Below, in pieces: positions 4,842 to 5,692 of a stretch of DNA of 5,692 nucleotides. The translations under genes and the position numbers were made by a program. This stretch comes from Actinobacillus sp. (GTDB taxonomy: Bacteria; Pseudomonadota; Gammaproteobacteria; Enterobacterales; Pasteurellaceae), in contig JAHHQY010000048.1 in assembly GCA_020026115.1 (NCBI GenBank), forward strand, positions 1-5,692, given 5' to 3'. The notes beneath the pieces were generated by a model that did not search any database, was not told the origin of the DNA, and saw only the letters and a program-made list of their open reading frames with translations. Every line of letters begins with the position of its first letter. The first letter of the stretch is position 1.

Positions 4842-5692
4842 ATGTTTGAACACATCATTCCCGCACTTGAAGACCCAATCCTTGGTTTAGGCGAAGCCTT
4901 TAAAGCTGAAGTTCGTAGCAACAAAGTGAATTTAGGCATTGGCGTTTATAAAGACTCTGCGGGTAAAACCCCGATTATGCGTGCCGTTAAAGAAGCTGAA
5001 GAACGCCTTCTTGCTTGCGAAGAAAACAAAAGTTATTTACCTATTGATGGCATTCCCGCTTATAACGCCTTAACGCAAACCCTTTTATTTGGTGAAAATG
5101 CGCCGATTATTCAACAACATCGCGCCAAAACTTCGCAAACACTGGGCGGTACAGGTGCCTTGCGTATTGCGGCAGAATTTTTAAAATCTCACACTTCCGC
5201 AAAGAAAATTTGGATTAGCACCCCAACTTGGCCAAATCATTTAGCGATTTTTAAAGCCGTTGGTATGGAAATTGGCGAATATCGTTATTACGATGCAGAA
5301 AATCACGCTCTCGCTTGGAATGAAATGCTGGAAGATTTAGAAAAAGCACAAGCAGGCGATGTGGTACTTTTCCATGGTTGTTGCCACAATCCAACCGGCA
5401 TCGATCCCACTGCGGAACAATGGGAAACTTTAGCGCGCCTTTCAAAAGAAAAAGGCTGGTTACCCTTATTTGACTTCGCCTATCAAGGCTTTGCAAATGG
5501 TTTAGAAGAAGATGCTTTTGGTTTACGTACCTTTACCCAATATCACAACGAATTACTTGTAGCGAGTTCTTATTCTAAAAACTTCGGTCTTTACAATGAA
5601 CGCGTGGGCGCATTCACTTTAGTGGCGAATAATGCCCAAGAAGCCGATGTGGCGCAAACACAAGTTAAAAGCATTATCCGCACTCTTTACTC
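4842..5692 (+). CDS. aspC: Aspartate aminotransferase AspC (partial, runs off the right edge)
   Basis: A PLP-dependent class I aminotransferase that interconverts aspartate + 2-oxoglutarate and oxaloacetate + glutamate in the cytoplasm, linking amino acid synthesis to the TCA cycle. The window holds 283 complete codons plus two bases of an expected 396 or so; no stop is present because the gene continues. The start MFEHIIPALEDPILGL matches E. coli AspC, with AAGGAAA 5 bases before the ATG (4831-4836). Active-site residues are present: Tyr65, the GGTGAL phosphate-binding region (102-107), Trp130, Asn183 in HNPTG, Asp211 and Tyr214 in DFAYQGF, Schiff-base Lys246 in SSYSKNFGLYNERVG, and Arg254. 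Arg280 aligns with Arg292 of the classical numbering, the residue that selects dicarboxylic substrates. Related TyrB-type enzymes share most of these residues, but the overall match to AspC is better. Confidence 0.95.
   Translation, partial: MFEHIIPALEDPILGLGEAFKAEVRSNKVNLGIGVYKDSAGKTPIMRAVKEAEERLLACEENKSYLPIDGIPAYNALTQTLLFGENAPIIQQHRAKTSQTLGGTGALRIAAEFLKSHTSAKKIWISTPTWPNHLAIFKAVGMEIGEYRYYDAENHALAWNEMLEDLEKAQAGDVVLFHGCCHNPTGIDPTAEQWETLARLSKEKGWLPLFDFAYQGFANGLEEDAFGLRTFTQYHNELLVASSYSKNFGLYNERVGAFTLVANNAQEADVAQTQVKSIIRTLY

Noticed and set aside
5251..5496. Minus-strand open frame inside aspC
   Set aside because: Opposite a highly conserved part of aspC (PLP-binding domain); no promoter, ribosome-binding site or recognisable product.

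Overview
This window looks like ordinary chromosome from a Gram-negative gammaproteobacterium, most likely a member of the Pasteurellaceae (Haemophilus / Aggregatibacter / Pasteurella / Rodentibacter group). The reasons are an AT-rich, A/T-ending codon style, gammaproteobacterial PotABCD and AspC proteins, and intergenic inverted repeats that resemble degenerate Pasteurellaceae DNA uptake signal sequences. I cannot name the species from the sequence alone.

Layout, all genes on the + strand. Positions 1-204 are an AT-rich leader with a candidate promoter and no convincing gene. Positions 205-2934 hold potA, potB and potC, which overlap or abut and form one transcription unit; an intrinsic terminator follows at 2991-3025. 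potD (3082-4155) comes next. A well-matched promoter lies just upstream of that terminator, so potD probably has its own transcript as well as any read-through. A strong terminator (4163-4206) closes the pot cluster. A single small gene of the tautomerase superfamily (4287-4673) follows, with a near-consensus sigma-70 promoter and its own terminator (4676-4721), so it is probably monocistronic. The window ends inside aspC (4842 to the right edge), an aspartate/aromatic aminotransferase with its catalytic residues intact up to the edge.

The pot genes together encode a complete spermidine/putrescine ABC importer. PotD is a lipid-anchored binding protein that captures polyamine in the periplasm, PotB and PotC form the inner-membrane channel, and PotA is the ATPase. 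The tautomerase-like gene and aspC have no evident functional link to polyamine uptake.

I found no mobile element, CRISPR array, RNA gene, toxin-antitoxin system or novel multi-gene system. The points most worth a second look are small: the promoter/terminator arrangement in front of potD, the tautomerase-fold protein without the N-terminal proline used for catalysis, the uptake-signal-like inverted repeats serving as hairpins, and the ambiguous potA start.
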